The notes beneath the pieces were generated by a model, which searched no databases, was not told the DNA's origin, and worked only from the letters and a program-made list of their open reading frames with translations. A DNA stretch of 12,280 nt from Campylobacter sp. UBA1713 (lineage in GTDB: Bacteria; Campylobacterota; Campylobacteria; Campylobacterales; Campylobacteraceae), in contig DCIZ01000120.1 of NCBI GenBank assembly GCA_002317305.1, positions 8,839 to 21,118 of the forward strand, written 5' to 3'. Both the position numbers and the translations under genes were made by a program. Position 1 is the first letter of the stretch. Each line of letters opens with the position of its first letter. This document shows positions 1 through 6,075 of the stretch, in pieces.

Positions 1-54
1 AAGGCAAAAAAGCGCAAAAACAAACAAAAAGCAAGCCACCAAATTTACTTCAAT

Positions 55-72
55 GGTTTTTTAGAGGTGCCC
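55..72 (-). repeat. Copy of short motif GGGCACCTCTAAAAAACC
   Basis: Read on the minus strand, this stretch is GGGCACCTCTAAAAAACC, preceded by TTTAAA. It matches motifs at 7646 and 12239 (GCATCTCTAAAAACC) and, more weakly, at 10541. Here the motif also pairs with sequence at 89-101: AGGTGC at 65-70 and GCACCT at 96-101 are exact inverted copies, so an imperfect stem-loop is possible. It lies beyond the trxA terminator and could belong to the leader of a gene outside the window. Function unknown. Confidence 0.5.
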
Positions 73-121
73 TTTAAACAGAACTAAATTTAAGAGCACC
101 TATTTACTAGTTTATAGATGC

Positions 122-173
122 AAAAAGGCTCAAATTTGAAAAACGAAAATTTTCAGAATCTCAAATTTAAGCC
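122..173 (-). terminator. Likely Rho-independent terminator of trxA
   Basis: On the minus strand, 7 nt after the trxA stop, GGCTTAAATTTG (173-162) can pair with CAAATTTGAGCC (138-127). This is a 12-bp stem with a single G-U wobble and a loop of about 23 nt. TTTTT (126-122) follows directly. Position, stem and T-run fit an intrinsic terminator, although the stem is AT-rich and the loop long. Confidence 0.6.
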
Positions 174-179
174 ACATTT

Positions 180-497
180 TTACAAAAGCTTGTTAAGTTG
201 TGCGCTGATGGCTGCCTTTGACTGCGCGCCGATGAGTGTCGCAACCACGATGCCATCTTTGTAGAAAAGCAATGTAGGAACGGAGCGAATGCCGTGCTGA
301 ACGGCTAAATCGCTTTGTGCGTCCGTGTCGACTTTGCAAATTTTTGCCTTGCCCGCATACTCCTCTGCCAACTGGTCGATGACTGGTGCAAGCATTCTGC
401 AAGGTCCGCACCAAGGCGCCCAAAAATCAACCAAAGCAACTCCGCTTGAAACCGTAGCAGCATAATCTGCTGTTGTTAGTTCTAAATAACCTGCCAT
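180..497 (-). CDS. trxA: Thioredoxin
   Basis: A 105-residue single-domain thioredoxin, the usual size for the family. It is a cytoplasmic dithiol-disulfide oxidoreductase normally kept reduced by thioredoxin reductase. The active site WCGPC is at residues 29-33 inside VDFWAPWCGPCRM, the strand KVDTD is at 55-59, and the cis-proline loop SVPTLLF places Pro74 opposite the active site. The frame is open 14 codons further upstream, but the ATG at 497 is preferred: AAAGGA lies about 8 nt before it and the protein then starts MAGYLELT as family members do. It has its own promoter and a likely terminator, so it is probably transcribed alone. The gene beyond it is outside the window; trxB is a common neighbour but cannot be seen here. 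Confidence 0.97.
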   Translation of the reverse strand: MAGYLELTTADYAATVSSGVALVDFWAPWCGPCRMLAPVIDQLAEEYAGKAKICKVDTDAQSDLAVQHGIRSVPTLLFYKDGIVVATLIGAQSKAAISAQLNKLL

Positions 498-530
498 GAA
501 AAATCCTTTAATCTTAATTTTAAAGCCTTT

Positions 531-536
531 ATTATA
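531..536 (-). promoter_or_regulatory. Extended -10 promoter of trxA
   Basis: The minus strand reads TGTGTATAATAAAGG, a consensus TATAAT with an upstream TG, about 33 nt before the trxA start codon. Upstream DNA is T/A-rich, as in Campylobacter sigma-70 promoters that lack a clear -35 box. The inferred leader is about 25 nt and contains the AAAGGA ribosome-binding site. Confidence 0.65.
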
Positions 537-601
537 CACAAAGATTGTTAATAAAAATTCTTAATTAACGCTTTTTTTTAAATTTGCCTAGTCGAAATGT
601 G

Positions 602-636
602 GAGTGCGGAATGCGTGCGGAGTGCGGAGTGCGGAG
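602..636. repeat. Degenerate 7-nt tandem array (GGAGTGC type)
   Basis: Successive heptamers read GGAGTGC, GGAATGC, a partial GTGC, GGAGTGC, GGAGTGC and GGAGTAA. The same heptamer family, in GTTTTCC / GCATTCC form on the other strand, occurs at 679-710, 814-833, 1002-1045 and 12137-12180. It resembles the short tandem heptamer repeats known from other bacteria. Open frames across it give repetitive peptides and are not genes. Confidence 0.75.
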
Positions 637-646
637 TAAAATCTTT

Positions 647-700
647 AAATTCACGAAAAAGCGAATTTTCACAAATTCCGTTTTCCGTTTTCCGCATTCC
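647..700 (+). repeat. 54-nt direct repeat, copy 1 (module A plus heptamers)
   Basis: This copy starts AAATTCACGAAAAAGCG and ends in heptamers GTTTTCC, GTTTTCC, GCATTCC. It is repeated at 780-833 with one mismatch (position 680 g versus 813 a). The first 33 nt (module A) recur as a partial copy at 880-903 and in inverted form at 9211-9242 and 12070-12108. GAATTT TCAC AAATTC inside it can form a small hairpin. Extra heptamers ATTTTCC and GTT follow at 701-710. Confidence 0.85.
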
Positions 701-712
701 ATTTTCCGTTAC

Positions 713-759
713 CGCCGTCATTCTGAGGGAGGCGTAAGCCGACCGAAGAATCCCCCGCC
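713..759 (-). repeat. REP-like palindromic unit, copy R1
   Basis: The sequence runs CGCCGTCATTCTGAGG, then GACCGAAGAATCCCCCGCC. It is the reverse complement of the units at 930-968, 9306-9344, 9374-9419 and 12024-12066. A GC-rich hairpin is possible with the following CTGGCGAGGGCGG. It sits exactly between the two 54-nt direct repeats. Six-frame translation yields the RHSEGG...PKNPPP-type peptide often mis-called as protein from such repeats. Confidence 0.8.
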
Positions 760-779
760 TGGCGAGGGCGGAAAAAGTC

Positions 780-833
780 AAATTCACGAAAAAGCGAATT
801 TTCACAAATTCCATTTTCCGTTTTCCGCATTCC
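780..833 (+). repeat. 54-nt direct repeat, copy 2 (module A plus heptamers)
   Basis: 53 of 54 positions match 647-700. The spacing suggests that the palindromic unit at 713-759 either inserted between duplicated flanks or was duplicated together with them. No coding potential was seen. Confidence 0.85.
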
Positions 834-834
834 T

Positions 835-968
835 TTAGCGACCGAAGAATCTCCTGAAATTTGAGAGAGTAGAATCTACAAATTCACGAAAAAGCAAATT
901 TTTAAGATTCTACTCGCTTACAAGGCGGGGATTCTTCGGGTCGCTAACGCTACCTCAGAATGACGGCG
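835..968. repeat. Composite long palindrome (REP/MITE-like), copy R2
   Basis: The outer arms are TTAGCGACCGAAGAATC (835-851) and GATTCTTCGGGTCGCTAA (930-947), inverted copies with one bulged G. The inner arms GAGTAGAATCT (867-877) and AGATTCTACTC (905-915) are perfect inverted copies. A partial module A occupies the loop (880-903). The right end continues to CCTCAGAATGACGGCG. The whole could fold into a hairpin of more than 100 nt. Parts of the same plan recur at 9127-9190, 9290-9419 and 12003-12066. No transposase is present, so any mobility would be in trans. Confidence 0.8.
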
Positions 969-1001
969 TTGTTTTTGGCTTTTTCGAATTTTGACGAATT
1001 T

Positions 1002-1045
1002 CTGTTTTCCGCACTCTGCATTCTACAATCCGAACGCACTCCGAA
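1002..1045. repeat. Degenerate heptamer array abutting the Zn-ribbon gene stop
   Basis: The sequence can be read in 7-nt steps: TTTTCCG, CACTCTG, CATTCTA, CAATCCG, then AACGCACTCCG. This is a decayed relative of the heptamers at 602-636 and 679-710. It ends directly at the stop codon of the downstream minus-strand gene, so the repeat block fills the gap up to the coding boundary. The rest of the 498-1045 gap holds only the repeats described and the trxA promoter. Confidence 0.55.
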
Positions 1046-1786
1046 TCACTCCTCGCTCACGCTTTGTGCCACTTCCTCCACGCTCGCCTCTTTGTAGAGA
1101 ATTCGCCCACAATGCGGACAAGTAAGAATCTCCTCGCCTCTCAAAACCGCCGAATGAGTAACATCGTTTATCTTCATAAAACACCCATAACAAGCCTGTT
1201 TTCGCACAGGAACTATGGCTGTATCTTTTGCCCATTTTCGAATTTTATCATAAAAAACCACAAGCTTTTGGTCGCTCTCGCTAGCTATGCGCTCTTTTTG
1301 TTCGACCAGCCTCGCCCTCGTGCTCTCTATCCGCTCTATCTCCCCAGCACTCGCCTCGCTCAACTGCGAAAATTCGCCACGCAACGCCTCAAGTTTCTCA
1401 TTTAACTCGCCCAAAATAGACGTCTTGTTTGCTATCATTCTCTCGTATTTTTCTATGTCCTCATTTGCCGCATCTAGCCTATCGCGTGCCAAATCTTCCT
1501 CTGTTACAAGTGCCGCCGCCTCGCGCTCGTTTTTTACACTGCCACTTTTTTTGCCAGCACTTGCTATTTTCGCCTTAAATTCAGCTATTTTCGCATTTGT
1601 GTGAACTATCTGCGTTTTTAAGTCGTCTATCTCCGTCTGTGCCTTTTTGGCTTTTGCCTCAACAGAATCTATCTCGTTTTGTTTGCTCTCCAAACTGGCG
1701 TTTATCTCGCCAATTCGTGGCAAAAAAGTGTCTATCTCTTTGTTGATTTTGGCTAACAAAATGAGCTGTTCCAAATCTTTAATCAT
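1046..1786 (-). CDS. flgZ: Coiled-coil C4 zinc-ribbon protein (HP0958/FlgZ-like)
   Basis: This 246-residue protein has about 180 residues of heptad-rich, charged coiled coil followed by a C-terminal zinc ribbon. Likely zinc ligands are Cys199 and Cys202 (CYGC) and Cys223 and Cys226 (CPHC). The architecture and the gene order glyQ - Nif3-like - this gene match HP0958 of H. pylori, which is reported to support RpoN stability and flagellin expression; that role is transferred by homology and synteny. An ATG at 1786 is chosen: AAGGA ends 6 nt upstream, whereas the TTG at 1789 would leave only 3 nt. It lies about 20 nt downstream of the Nif3-like gene and is probably cotranscribed. The symbol follows H. 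pylori usage; many genomes list it only as a zinc-ribbon protein. Confidence 0.88.
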   Translation of the reverse strand: MIKDLEQLILLAKINKEIDTFLPRIGEINASLESKQNEIDSVEAKAKKAQTEIDDLKTQIVHTNAKIAEFKAKIASAGKKSGSVKNEREAAALVTEEDLARDRLDAANEDIEKYERMIANKTSILGELNEKLEALRGEFSQLSEASAGEIERIESTRARLVEQKERIASESDQKLVVFYDKIRKWAKDTAIVPVRKQACYGCFMKINDVTHSAVLRGEEILTCPHCGRILYKEASVEEVAQSVSEE

Positions 1787-1807
1787 CAAAAATCCTTAAA
1801 AATAAAT

Positions 1808-2539
1808 TTATAAAACCACAAACGGCGAGACAAACCCGCCCTCTTTTGCCACCACGCCACGAGATTTAAGCTCGCCCACAAGCGCCTTTTCAAACCAAAT
1901 TTCGCTGTGAAAGTGCGTGATGTCTATGATGCTCTTGCCGTTCTCCTTTGCCTCAACGCCTGCGTGATATTTTAAGTCGCCTGTCAAAAGACACTCTGCG
2001 TCCATTTGACTCAAAAACTCCGCACCACTTCCCGTGCAAAGTGCCGCCCGCCCGACCCAATCGCCTGACTTTACGCCGTTTAGCCACTTTAAGCCAAGCC
2101 GCTCTTTTACAAAAAAGGCAAATTCGTCAAAAGGCAAATTTACGTCAAATTCTAACAAAAATTCGCTTTTTTTACTCACGCAAAACTCACCAAAGCCCAA
2201 AATCTCACGCAAAACAAAGCGGTTTAAAAAAGCCACGTCAGCGTTTGTGTGCATCGCCACAAGCGAGCAGTTTTTGCGAAGTAGCTCCGCTAAGACGTTA
2301 GCTGGAAAAGCATCCGTGCAAAGCCGCTTTAAGCCACGAAATATGAGCGGATGGTGCGAGACAAAAAGCGTGTTTGGTGCCGCCTTTTCCACCAAAGAAG
2401 AGTCTACGTCAAGCACGCAAACCACATGCTCTACTTCGCTAGACATCTGCCCTACCAAAAGCCCTACATTGTCCCAATCTTGCGCCAAACCAAACGGCGC
2501 TATCTCGTCCAAAACGGCGTAAATTTCAGCTAGCTTCAT
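1808..2539 (-). CDS. Nif3-like dinuclear metal-centre protein
   Basis: This 243-residue member of the Nif3/YbgI family (often annotated GTP cyclohydrolase I type 2 homologue) has the usual compact bacterial length. Conserved metal-ligand motifs are visible: SHHPL (His62, His63), HTNAD (His97, Asp101) and, near the end, ITHFHSE (His209, His211, Glu213). The exact biological role of the family is not settled. The reading frame extends 16 codons upstream inside glyQ. The ATG at 2539 is chosen because it forms an ATGA overlap with the glyQ stop, a sign of translational coupling, and gives the family N-terminus [16 protein letters not shown]. The order glyQ - nif3 - zinc ribbon is shared with Helicobacter and Campylobacter. 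Confidence 0.93.
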   Translation of the reverse strand: MKLAEIYAVLDEIAPFGLAQDWDNVGLLVGQMSSEVEHVVCVLDVDSSLVEKAAPNTLFVSHHPLIFRGLKRLCTDAFPANVLAELLRKNCSLVAMHTNADVAFLNRFVLREILGFGEFCVSKKSEFLLEFDVNLPFDEFAFFVKERLGLKWLNGVKSGDWVGRAALCTGSGAEFLSQMDAECLLTGDLKYHAGVEAKENGKSIIDITHFHSEIWFEKALVGELKSRGVVAKEGGFVSPFVVL

Positions 2540-3396
2540 TTTTTGTTTTCCAAATTTGACAAACCGCCTGCATAAACTACCGCACAACCCTTAGCAAGCT
2601 CGCGAATTTTTAAGATGTAGTTTTGTCTCTCGGTTTGGCTAATGGCACCACGCGCATCAAGGACGTTAAAAGTGTGGGCAGCAAGCATGCAGTAGTCATA
2701 AGCGGGCAAAGCAAGCCCACTCTCCAAAACGCGTTTACACTCGCTACTATAAGCCTCAAACTGCGCAAAAAGCATCTTTACGTCAGCCACTTCAAAGTTG
2801 TATTTGCTAAATTCAAATTCGCCACGTTTATGGACATCGCCATAACTCACGCCCGCGTCCCAAACGATGTCATAGACGTTGTCCACGCCTTGCAAATACA
2901 TAGCGAGTCGCTCGATGCCGTAAGTGATCTCGCCACTAACTAGCTCACACGGAATGCCGCCGACTTGCTGAAAGTAGGTAAACTGCGTAACCTCCATGCC
3001 GTCTAGCCACACCTCCCAGCCTAGCCCCCACGCACCGAGTGTCGGGCTCTCCCAGTTGTCCTCAACAAAGCGAATGTCGTGGGCGTTTAGGTCAAGCCCT
3101 AGCCTCGATAAGCTTTTTAGGTAGAGCTCCTGAATATTGTCTGGACTAGGTTTTAAGATGACCTGAAACTGATAGTAACTACCGAGCCTGTTTGGATTCT
3201 CACCATAACGTCCGTCTGTTGGGCGGCGAGAGGGTGCGACGTAGGCGACATTCCACGGCTTGCTACCTAGCGAACGCAAAAAAGTCGCGTTGTGGTAAGT
3301 GCCCGCACCTGCTGGCATGTCATATGGCTGGACGATGATGCAACCCTGCTCATGCCAGTAGTTTTGCAACTCCAAAATAATCTCACTAAACGTCAT
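2536..3396 (-). CDS. glyQ: Glycyl-tRNA synthetase alpha subunit
   Basis: A 286-residue alpha subunit of the bacterial alpha2-beta2 glycyl-tRNA synthetase. This subunit carries the class II catalytic core that activates glycine; the beta subunit (glyS) is encoded elsewhere. Diagnostic stretches are [21 protein letters not shown] near the N-terminus, [31 protein letters not shown], and [20 protein letters not shown] in the middle. The length is normal and no key region is interrupted. The ATG at 3396 is preceded by AAGGA with about 7 nt spacing. It is the first gene of a three-gene minus-strand unit and overlaps the Nif3-like gene by 4 nt. It is transcribed divergently from rpmH. Confidence 0.97.
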   Translation of the reverse strand: MTFSEIILELQNYWHEQGCIIVQPYDMPAGAGTYHNATFLRSLGSKPWNVAYVAPSRRPTDGRYGENPNRLGSYYQFQVILKPSPDNIQELYLKSLSRLGLDLNAHDIRFVEDNWESPTLGAWGLGWEVWLDGMEVTQFTYFQQVGGIPCELVSGEITYGIERLAMYLQGVDNVYDIVWDAGVSYGDVHKRGEFEFSKYNFEVADVKMLFAQFEAYSSECKRVLESGLALPAYDYCMLAAHTFNVLDARGAISQTERQNYILKIRELAKGCAVVYAGGLSNLENKK

Positions 3397-3421
3397 TTGT
3401 AGTCCTTAAGATTCTGAAAAT

Positions 3422-3442
3422 ATAATAAAATCGCTTATTTTA
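3422..3442 (-). promoter_or_regulatory. Candidate glyQ promoter elements
   Basis: On the minus strand two -10-like hexamers precede glyQ: TAAAAT within TTTTGCTAAAAT (3442-3437) and TATTAT (3427-3422). Either gives a short leader of roughly 20-35 nt. No convincing -35 box is visible, which is common in this phylum. The choice between them cannot be made from sequence alone. Confidence 0.4.
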
Positions 3443-3460
3443 GCAAAAGGTTGCTAAAAT
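3437..3460. promoter_or_regulatory. Perfect inverted repeat between glyQ and rpmH
   Basis: ATTTTAGCAA (3437-3446), loop AAGG, TTGCTAAAAT (3451-3460) is a perfect 10-bp inverted repeat. Each arm read outward contains TTGCTAAAAT, an extended -10-like sequence, so the palindrome could carry opposed promoters or an operator for both divergent transcripts. It is not followed by a T-run long enough for a normal terminator. Apart from this and the promoters, the 221-base gap 3397-3617 shows nothing else. Confidence 0.55.
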
Positions 3461-3575
3461 TTGGTTTAAAAATTTGGTTTGCGATGTTTTTTCATTTTTG
3501 TTTCAATAAATATCTTCGCTAACTTATGATTCACATAACAAAGGAAATTTAAGAATCTATTAAGCCGTTTTTTGC

Positions 3576-3581
3576 TAGAAT
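3576..3581 (+). promoter_or_regulatory. Promoter of the rpmH operon
   Basis: TTTTTTGCTAGAAT has an extended -10 (TAGAAT) after a T-rich stretch, the typical arrangement in Campylobacter and Helicobacter. It lies 36 nt upstream of the rpmH start codon and implies a leader of roughly 30 nt containing the AAAGGA site. Confidence 0.55.
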
Positions 3582-3617
3582 CATTAGCTTTAAATCTATT
3601 TAAATAAAGGACTAGGT

Positions 3618-3752
3618 ATGAAAAGAACATATCAACCGCACAACACACCTTACAAAAGAACTCACGGTTTTCGCGTTAGAATGGCGACAAAAAATGGCAG
3701 AAAAGTCTTGTCAGCACGCCGTGCAAAAGGTAGAAAGAGACTAGCAGCATAA
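3618..3752 (+). CDS. rpmH: 50S ribosomal protein L34
   Basis: A 44-codon gene starting [20 protein letters not shown] and ending in GRKRLAA. L34 is a very small, very basic protein of the large ribosomal subunit, and 44 residues is the standard length. AAAGGA lies about 8 nt before the ATG. It heads the plus-strand cluster rpmH - rnpA - yidD - yidC - jag, an order conserved across bacteria. The usual dnaA neighbour of many other phyla is absent upstream, as is normal for Campylobacterota. rnpA begins 9 nt after its stop. Confidence 0.98.
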   Translation: MKRTYQPHNTPYKRTHGFRVRMATKNGRKVLSARRAKGRKRLAA

Positions 3753-3761
3753 GGCTTTCGC

Positions 3762-4094
3762 TTGACACTAGGCAAATTTAGCCCTTTGGGCAACACACAT
3801 GAGTTCTCTCTCGTCTACAACAACGCAAAAAAGTGGCACTGCTCATCGGCAGTTGTCTACTTTTTGCCATCTGAAAGTTGCAAATTTGCAGCTGTTGCGA
3901 GCAAAAAGCTAGGAAAAGCACACGAGAGAAACCGCTTAAAACGCCTTTTAAGAGTGGTTTTTAACTCTGTTAAAGATGAACTAAAAGATGGTTTTTACAT
4001 TTTGATAGCAAAAAACGAGCTAAAAGAGCTTCCGTTTGACGAGGTTTTTAAAAGCGTTTGCTGGTCGTTTCGGCGACTGGAGTGCTTTAGGTGA
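3762..4094 (+). CDS. rnpA: Ribonuclease P protein component
   Basis: A 110-residue small basic protein that assists the RNase P RNA in maturing tRNA 5' ends. Family features are FSPLGNTHEFSLVYNNAKKW at the N-terminus and the RNR signature region SKKLGKAHERNRLKRLLR at about residues 46-63, the conserved RNA-binding helix. The start is a TTG at 3762: the frame is closed 9 nt upstream by the rpmH stop, no ATG or GTG is available before the conserved region, and AAGG overlapping the rpmH stop sits 7 nt upstream. The non-standard start and overlapped ribosome site suggest translation tied to rpmH. Confidence 0.95.
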   Translation: MTLGKFSPLGNTHEFSLVYNNAKKWHCSSAVVYFLPSESCKFAAVASKKLGKAHERNRLKRLLRVVFNSVKDELKDGFYILIAKNELKELPFDEVFKSVCWSFRRLECFR

Positions 4095-4097
4095 ATT

Positions 4098-4123
4098 TTT
4101 GCATTGTAAATTTGCATTGTAAA
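4098..4123 (+). repeat. 13-nt exact tandem duplication
   Basis: TTTGCATTGTAAA occurs twice in a row immediately after the rnpA stop and before the yidD ribosome-binding site. It lengthens the rnpA-yidD spacer to 54 nt in an otherwise tightly packed operon. It looks like a slippage or small duplication event and shows no coding role. Confidence 0.8.
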
Positions 4124-4148
4124 GATGCTTGTAAAGGAGCGGTAAAGC

Positions 4149-4523
4149 GTGAAAACTTTTTTGTTGTTTTACCAAAAATTCATCTCGCCACTAAAACCAA
4201 AGTGTTGCAGATTCTACCCGACTTGTTCAGATTATGCGCTTTGGCAAGTGGGTTACAACTCCTTTTTTGTAGTTATTTTGACTACGCTTTGGCGAATTTG
4301 TCGCTGTCATCCACTCTCAAAAGGTGGTTTTGACTATCCAAAAACAAAACTAAATTTGTCAAAATTTACTTTTTTTGGTTTTGGCAAAAATTTTGGCAAA
4401 TTTTTAGCTAAAAATTTAACCGGTCAAATTTCAAAAAACAAACAACATATCAAAATAAAATTTTGGTTTGTTTTGTCTGAAAAAAACAAATGTTTCTTAA
4501 TCAAAGGATTTATAGATGGATAA
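4149..4523 (+). CDS. yidD: Membrane protein insertion efficiency factor YidD
   Basis: A 124-residue protein whose first ~65 residues are classic YidD: FYQKFISPLKP, then CCRFYPTCSDYA (Cys19, Cys20, Cys26), then CHPLSKGGFDY. YidD is a small membrane-associated protein encoded between rnpA and yidC that is thought to aid YidC-dependent insertion. The start is a GTG at 4149 with AAAGGAG about 9 nt upstream; no in-frame ATG fits. The last ~58 residues are a Lys/Phe/Asn-rich, low-complexity extension encoded by very AT-rich DNA that resembles intergenic sequence. It contains a 20-nt palindrome and runs 8 nt into yidC. I regard the core as certain and the extension as probably non-conserved. Confidence 0.92.
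   Translation: MKTFLLFYQKFISPLKPKCCRFYPTCSDYALWQVGYNSFFVVILTTLWRICRCHPLSKGGFDYPKTKLNLSKFTFFGFGKNFGKFLAKNLTGQISKNKQHIKIKFWFVLSEKNKCFLIKGFIDG
4398..4417. repeat. Perfect 20-nt palindrome in the yidD tail
   Basis: AAATTTTTAG followed by CTAAAAATTT is self-complementary with no loop. It lies in the AT-rich distal part of yidD, about 100 nt before the yidC start codon. As DNA it could bind a dimeric protein; as RNA it would be a poor hairpin without loop bases. It may be a chance product of the AAATTT-rich composition. Confidence 0.45.
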
Positions 4524-6075
4524 TCTTTCACAAGGAAAACGAATTCTAATAGCGACAGTTTTGGCTATTGCTTTTTTTGTCGTTTGGAATCGCTTCATCA
4601 TGCCTACACCAGAGCAACTAGATGCACAACAGCAAGTAGCGACAAACATGACAAAACAAACCGCGTCGCCAAAGAGTGAACTCACGCCGACCGCATCAGC
4701 TACATCATCGGCTACGACTACAAAAACGACAAAAACACTCGTAAATATCACTTCACAACACTTTCAAGCGACTATTGACGAGTTTGGACGCATCTCTAGC
4801 TGGACTTTGCTGGACAAAAAATTTAAAGATAAAAATGGCAACAGTGTAAATTTGTTTAAAGCTGAAAATTCACCACTTCCGTTGGAGGTGCGTTTTGGCG
4901 ACCAAAAACTAAACGAAGAGGCGTTTAACGTGCCTTACACAATCACCAAAAACGAAGTCAAAAACGGCGTTGGCACGCTTGTTCTCTCGCAAAAACTTAG
5001 CACAACAACGCTCACAAAAAACATCACTTTCAAAGAAAACGGCTCGTTTTTACTCAGTATAACAGCACCAAATGCTACATTTTTTGTAACGACTGGTTTT
5101 CGCCCTGACGTCCTAGCAGATCAAATGGCATTTTATGGCACACGCATAAAAAAAGCCGATGGCAAATTTGAAAACATAGATGATGGCGACTTAAAAAGAG
5201 AAGAGTGGTTTAAAGGTGCATTTTTTGCAAGCAACACGGACAGATATTACACAACGCTATTTTACAACAAAAACGGGCTAGACCTCGCCGTTTTGCCCCT
5301 AAAAGATTCACAAGTGCCGTTTGTGAGTGCCACCTCAAAGCTAGAAGTTTTGGGCTATATTGGGGACAAAGATGTAGAAAAACTTATCGCCATCGACCCC
5401 GACCTAAAAGATGTTGTGGAGTATGGTGTTTTTACCTTCATCGCAAAATACATGTTCTCGCTACTAAACTACATTTTTGGCATCGTTGGCAACTGGGGCT
5501 GGGCTATAGTCATCATGACACTCATCATGCGAATCATCTTGTTTCCGCTCACCTACAAAGGCATGGTTTCGATGGGCAAGATGAAAGACATCGCACCAAA
5601 AATGAACGAAATTCGTGAAAAATACAAAGGCGACACGGCAAAAATTCAAGCGCACACGATGGAGCTTTACAAAAAAAGCGGTGCAAATCCGTTTAGCGGT
5701 TGTCTGCCTATCTTGCTCCAAATTCCTATCTTTTTTGCGGTATATCGCGTGCTAGTAAATTCCATAGAGTTAAAAGGTGCCGAGTGGGCGATGTGGATCA
5801 CCGACCTAGCACAGCCTGACCCTTACTACGTCTTGCCGGTTTTGATGGGATTTTTGATGTATCTACAACAACGCCTAACACCGACCACACTAAAAGACAA
5901 GACACAAGAGTTTATCATGAAACTTCTACCAGTGATTTTCACCATCTTTTTCTTGTGGTTTCAGTCGGGACTTACGCTATACTGGTGTGTAAACAACTTG
6001 TGTTCTGTCTTGCAACAACTCGCAGTAAACAAGATGCTAGCACGCAAAAAAAATGAAAAAAAGGGTGAATCATGA
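4516..6075 (+). CDS. yidC: Membrane protein insertase YidC
   Basis: A 519-residue YidC/Oxa1 insertase of the Gram-negative type. Residues ~9-27 (RILIATVLAIAFFVVW) form the N-terminal membrane anchor. A Thr/Ser-rich linker and the large periplasmic domain (about 70-310) follow. The conserved five-helix insertase core starts at YMFSLLNYIFGIVGNWGWAI. Arg339 in TLIMRIILFPL is the conserved groove arginine; KMKDIAPKMNEIREKYKGD is the cytoplasmic coiled hairpin. The tail ends KKNEKKGES, a basic cytoplasmic end. AAAGGA lies 8 nt before the ATG. The start overlaps the yidD stop by 8 nt, and the stop overlaps the jag start as ATGA, so translation of all three is probably coupled. Confidence 0.97.
   Translation: MDNLSQGKRILIATVLAIAFFVVWNRFIMPTPEQLDAQQQVATNMTKQTASPKSELTPTASATSSATTTKTTKTLVNITSQHFQATIDEFGRISSWTLLDKKFKDKNGNSVNLFKAENSPLPLEVRFGDQKLNEEAFNVPYTITKNEVKNGVGTLVLSQKLSTTTLTKNITFKENGSFLLSITAPNATFFVTTGFRPDVLADQMAFYGTRIKKADGKFENIDDGDLKREEWFKGAFFASNTDRYYTTLFYNKNGLDLAVLPLKDSQVPFVSATSKLEVLGYIGDKDVEKLIAIDPDLKDVVEYGVFTFIAKYMFSLLNYIFGIVGNWGWAIVIMTLIMRIILFPLTYKGMVSMGKMKDIAPKMNEIREKYKGDTAKIQAHTMELYKKSGANPFSGCLPILLQIPIFFAVYRVLVNSIELKGAEWAMWITDLAQPDPYYVLPVLMGFLMYLQQRLTPTTLKDKTQEFIMKLLPVIFTIFFLWFQSGLTLYWCVNNLCSVLQQLAVNKMLARKKNEKKGES

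Noticed and set aside
584..838. Plus-strand ORF of 84 codons giving NVECGMRAECGVRSK and RRHSEGGVSRPKNPPP
   Set aside because: It is a translation of the heptamer array and the REP-like unit. Such repeat-derived peptides are a known source of spurious gene calls. The minus-strand ORF at 578-814 is rejected for the same reason.
602..968. Possible CRISPR array, because repeats alternate with other sequence
   Set aside because: Repeats occur in both orientations, have unequal spacing and internal palindromes of different lengths, and no cas gene is present. It is an interspersed repeat block.
3397..3617. Replication origin next to rpmH
   Set aside because: rpmH lies near dnaA and oriC in many phyla, but no dnaA gene or cluster of DnaA boxes is visible here, and this phylum usually keeps dnaA elsewhere.
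3466..3648. Minus-strand 60-codon ORF between glyQ and rpmH
   Set aside because: It overlaps the rpmH start and promoter on the opposite strand, has AT-rich low-complexity content and no recognisable motif.
4091..4333. 80-codon ORF starting GTG at the rnpA stop
   Set aside because: It overlaps yidD in another frame, and yidD has unmistakable family motifs. Its N-terminal part is just the 13-nt duplication.
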